Assembly: GCA_012064415.1 (NCBI GenBank)
Contig: SSNU01000050.1
Location: 332,993 to 396,992, forward strand
Direction of reading: 5' to 3'
Length of the DNA stretch: 64,000 bases
DNA from: Gyrodactylus bullatarudis
Taxonomy: Eukaryota; Platyhelminthes; Monogenea; Gyrodactylidea; Gyrodactylidae
Position numbers and translations under genes: made by a program. The notes beneath the pieces are model-generated. The model saw only the letters and a list, made by a program, of their open reading frames with translations. It did no database searches and was not told the DNA's origin. Positions 61,640-64,000 of this stretch are shown piece after piece (the first letter of the stretch is position 1; every line of letters starts with the position of its first letter).

Positions 61640-61850
61640 TACATCATTACCTGAAGAGGAGAAGGGTACCCTAGAAACATCAACCTTTCCCTACCACAGT
61701 ATTATTATACAATATTCCTGGGAATGATTGAACCAATCAGAGAATCCCAATTTTGTTAATAAGTTGGTATAAATATCTAGCCGGTGTAAGAGTCTGATGA
61801 GAACCGGTAAAATAAAAGCTTTATTACCAATTATTCAATTGTATTCCAAT
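61640..61850 (+). repeat. LTR-like promoter repeat, second copy
   Basis: CCAATCAGAG, TATAAATATC, 'agccggtgtaagagtc', CTGATGA and AATAAAAGCTTTATTAC occur in the same order and spacing as at 58.7 kb. G12 of the hammerhead core is A here and stem I is broken. Confidence 0.55.
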
Positions 61851-62399
61851 CCTCATAATGAATTTCTCATTAAATTCAAAACTAAAGAAACTTGAAGAAA
61901 TTCGGCAATATTTTCCACAAAATAATTGTTTTTTATAATCACATTTTAGGTGATTCTGTGAGAGAATTAAGCCTGAAACTTTCTTCATTCAGCTATGGTT
62001 TTGGAAGGGTTAAAGGGTTAAAAGTGTAAGAAATCAGCCAATCATGATTCATGTCTGATAACCAAGACAAAAATAAAAAGGAATATTTCCTTATATTCGG
62101 AATCTGTATTGATTTTGGCATGAAAATCCCCTAAAATATGTCCAATTTCTGTATATAAGAGGGAAGAAATATTTCTTGATAAATTACAATACGATAGAAA
62201 AGAAAAATATATATATAGATTCTTCTGATTAGAATAGGCAAAAGAGAAATGTCTTGAAGGGGTTGCCTATCTTTCATTCATTGATCTTTTCTTTTTTTCC
62301 ACAATTCATCATAGACAGTAGAGGTGGATTTTTTTAATTTTGGATTTTTAACATTGATCCTTTTTGACTTTCCCGAGAGAATTCCAATTGGTGTATAGT

Positions 62400-62600
62400 T
62401 GCGTATAGTTGGCTAGGGTGTTTTTTTCTCCGAACAACTCACGAGAGTACTTACTTTTCTGATAAAATTTAGTACTCAGATCATGAAAGGTTTAGCATAT
62501 TTGAATGCTAGGTGTATGAAAGTTATATTACTTTTTATCTATGGCTTTGGGAAAATAAGTTTTCAAAAAAAACGTTTTAAGCAAAAATTAAATTTTTGAA
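62400..62600. repeat. Copies of two dispersed repeats
   Basis: 62412-62490 resembles the start of the MITE-like element at 633 (CTAGGGTG, 'aactcacgagag'); 62490-62580 resembles the 21.06-kb repeat. Confidence 0.5.
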
Positions 62601-62619
62601 AAAACATCTTTCTTTGATC

Positions 62620-63210
62620 TAAAATAGTAAAAGAATAAAAGAATTCAATCTGACCAAAATAAGTTTTTCAACTTTTGAGCTCAAAATTTTTATCGATTTC
62701 GATGATTCGAAGCAGTTAAGTACTGAGATCCACATTGGACAAAGGATCCGAATTTGGCTATAGAGAAAATCTTACTGTTTCCGAGAAAAAGTTAGACTTC
62801 AAGATTTTGGATAATTTGCTTTCATGATAATCGAAAAATCCAAATGGTTCGATTTCCCACAGTAATGACGAATTTCAGCCAACTTCTGCAGGTGAATTCA
62901 AATTCTTTGTCTAATGTTGATCCCAAATATCAGTACTTAACTGCTTTGAATCATCGAAATCGATGAAAATTCTCGGTTCAAAAGTTGAAAAAGTGGAAAT
63001 TTGGTGCATTTTCCAAATTCGAAAAACGGCCTAATTTTGGACAGATTGAATTTTTTTCGAAATTCTTTTGAATATCCACATCTTATTAGCTCATTCCATT
63101 TAGAATTCAAAAAATAATTTTTTTTTGTAAAAATAGTAAATTCTCATGTTCATGTAAACTACCTTTACAATTTATTATTCATGTCAGTTAGGTTCAGTTT
63201 AAAAATAGTT
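62620..63210. repeat. Fold-back repeat, best-preserved palindrome
   Basis: Left arm: 'ttcaatctgaccaaaat', 'gagctcaaaatttttatcga', 'gaagcagttaagtactgaga', 'acattggacaaaggatc'. Right arm, inverted: 'ctttgtctaatgttgatccc', 'atcagtacttaactgctttg', 'atcgatgaaaattctcggtt', 'cctaattttggacagattga'. The right terminus runs into 'aaattctcatgttcatgta', the family's terminal block. There is no coding capacity. Confidence 0.7.
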
Positions 63211-63339
63211 GATTTTAATTTTTATAAGTTCGGATAACCCAGGGTAATACGCGACCTTTGAATCTTTTATTATCTTTTTTAAGGCCTTAAAACTTTCTGT
63301 GCAATTTAGTAAAAATATTGAAGAAAATAGGATGCCGAA

Positions 63340-63390
63340 ATGTGAGGAATGAGCGCTTCATTTCAGGCATACTCATCAGCCTCTTACATG
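63340..63390 (-). ncRNA. Hammerhead-ribozyme-like motif
   Basis: On the minus strand: stem I is AUGU plus GAGG (63380-63389), pairing with CCUC plus ACAU (63340-63347) around a two-base bulge; CUGAUGA (63373-63379); eight bases GUAUGCCU; GAA; stem III AUGA/UCAU around a five-base loop; cleavage triplet AUU. Compared with the 28.2-kb copy, stem I and stem III have changed on both sides so that pairing is kept. Confidence 0.55.
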
Positions 63391-64000
63391 CCAAAAAAAA
63401 CCCGTACGACTTTAAAGGTTAATTTTCATTTCGTCAATATTTTTTTCTCACCAATGGTCCTGCTATGTTTTTTTCAAGAAATTATTCAGTATTTATGAGA
63501 TAAAAGTATGAACGAAAACATCCTAAGAATTGAAAAGGTTCACTTATAAGTAGGCTGATTGTTTTGTGTTGTTGAATGCGTAAAGATGAAATTTCAGCTC
63601 ACCATCCAAAATATTTGAACATAGCTCGGAATATCTTACACTCTTATTGAATTAATAATACGAGTAAGATTTTTGTAATTAGTAAAATTGAATTCCTCGA
63701 ATCTGCTCCTATCGAACATGTGTCGTTCTAGTAATTTCACTGAATTTTGTAAATGGTCTCATACTCAAACTGCTCGCTGGAAATTCTATCAGAATAGTAA
63801 CGATTGACTCTAGTGTTAGGCTAACAGCTCTATTTTTTCAATCAAAAAATTATGCTTTATTAATTAATGAAGAGCATCTGTTTGCTCGACATTCTACAGG
63901 AGAAAATGTAGGAAATGTGGTCAAATATGATGGTATTTAGGATCAAGTCATAGAAGAAAATCAATCAGTCTTTTCCGAATCAGTGAAAATGATCTAAAAT
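63391..64000. other. Non-coding right edge
   Basis: No coding exon or recognised element. Confidence 0.5.

Noticed and set aside
61793..61830. Fifth hammerhead-like copy
   Set aside because: The core G12 is A and stem I is broken, so it is a relic rather than a functional motif.

Overview
The window is animal nuclear DNA: AT-rich (roughly two thirds A+T by eye), standard genetic code, GT-AG introns, a DM-domain gene and a heterotrimeric G-protein alpha gene, in a background of decayed transposons. I rebuilt seven host genes by joining exons at matching reading phase. Three near-complete genes at 43.0-46.4 kb are packed head-to-head and tail-to-tail, and two of them have introns of only 26-28 nt. 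Mean introns of about 26 bp have been reported for dicyemid mesozoans, so a dicyemid, an orthonectid or a similarly streamlined animal is my best guess; an AT-rich parasitic crustacean cannot be excluded. The species is inference only.

Layout. 4.2-5.3 kb (minus): Gs-type G-protein alpha, whose last exon is not found. 5.8-6.4 kb (minus): a 79-residue two-exon protein I do not recognise. 10.0-10.5 kb (minus): first coding exon of a Dmrt99B/DMRTA-like DM-domain factor. 10.9-22 kb: transposon graveyard, with reverse-transcriptase fragments, a Penelope-like element with a GIY-YIG domain, a piggyBac remnant inside a fold-back repeat, and a TTAA-flanked MITE. 22.7-42.8 kb (minus): one FAM13-type RhoGAP gene in nine coding exons, about 1153 residues, with two introns of 7-8 kb that host further repeats, including a TIR element carrying an intron-bearing integrase gene. 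43.0-46.4 kb: MEMO-like (+), adenylate-kinase-5-like (-) and GMPPB (+). 46.5-64 kb: mostly non-coding, with repeats, a second Penelope fragment, LTR-like repeats and fold-backs.

How they relate. Gs alpha and FAM13 RhoGAP act in signalling, GMPPB makes GDP-mannose for glycosylation, and the MEMO-like and AK5-like proteins keep the family fold pattern but have lost the residues needed for metal binding or catalysis. The most unusual signal outside proteins is a recurring RNA motif at four loci (13.66, 28.24, 58.77 and 63.36 kb). It has the hammerhead-ribozyme core, paired stems I and III whose sequences differ between copies, the same AUU cleavage triplet, and a constant 8-nt segment where stem II should be. 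One copy lies at the 3' end of the Penelope-like element.
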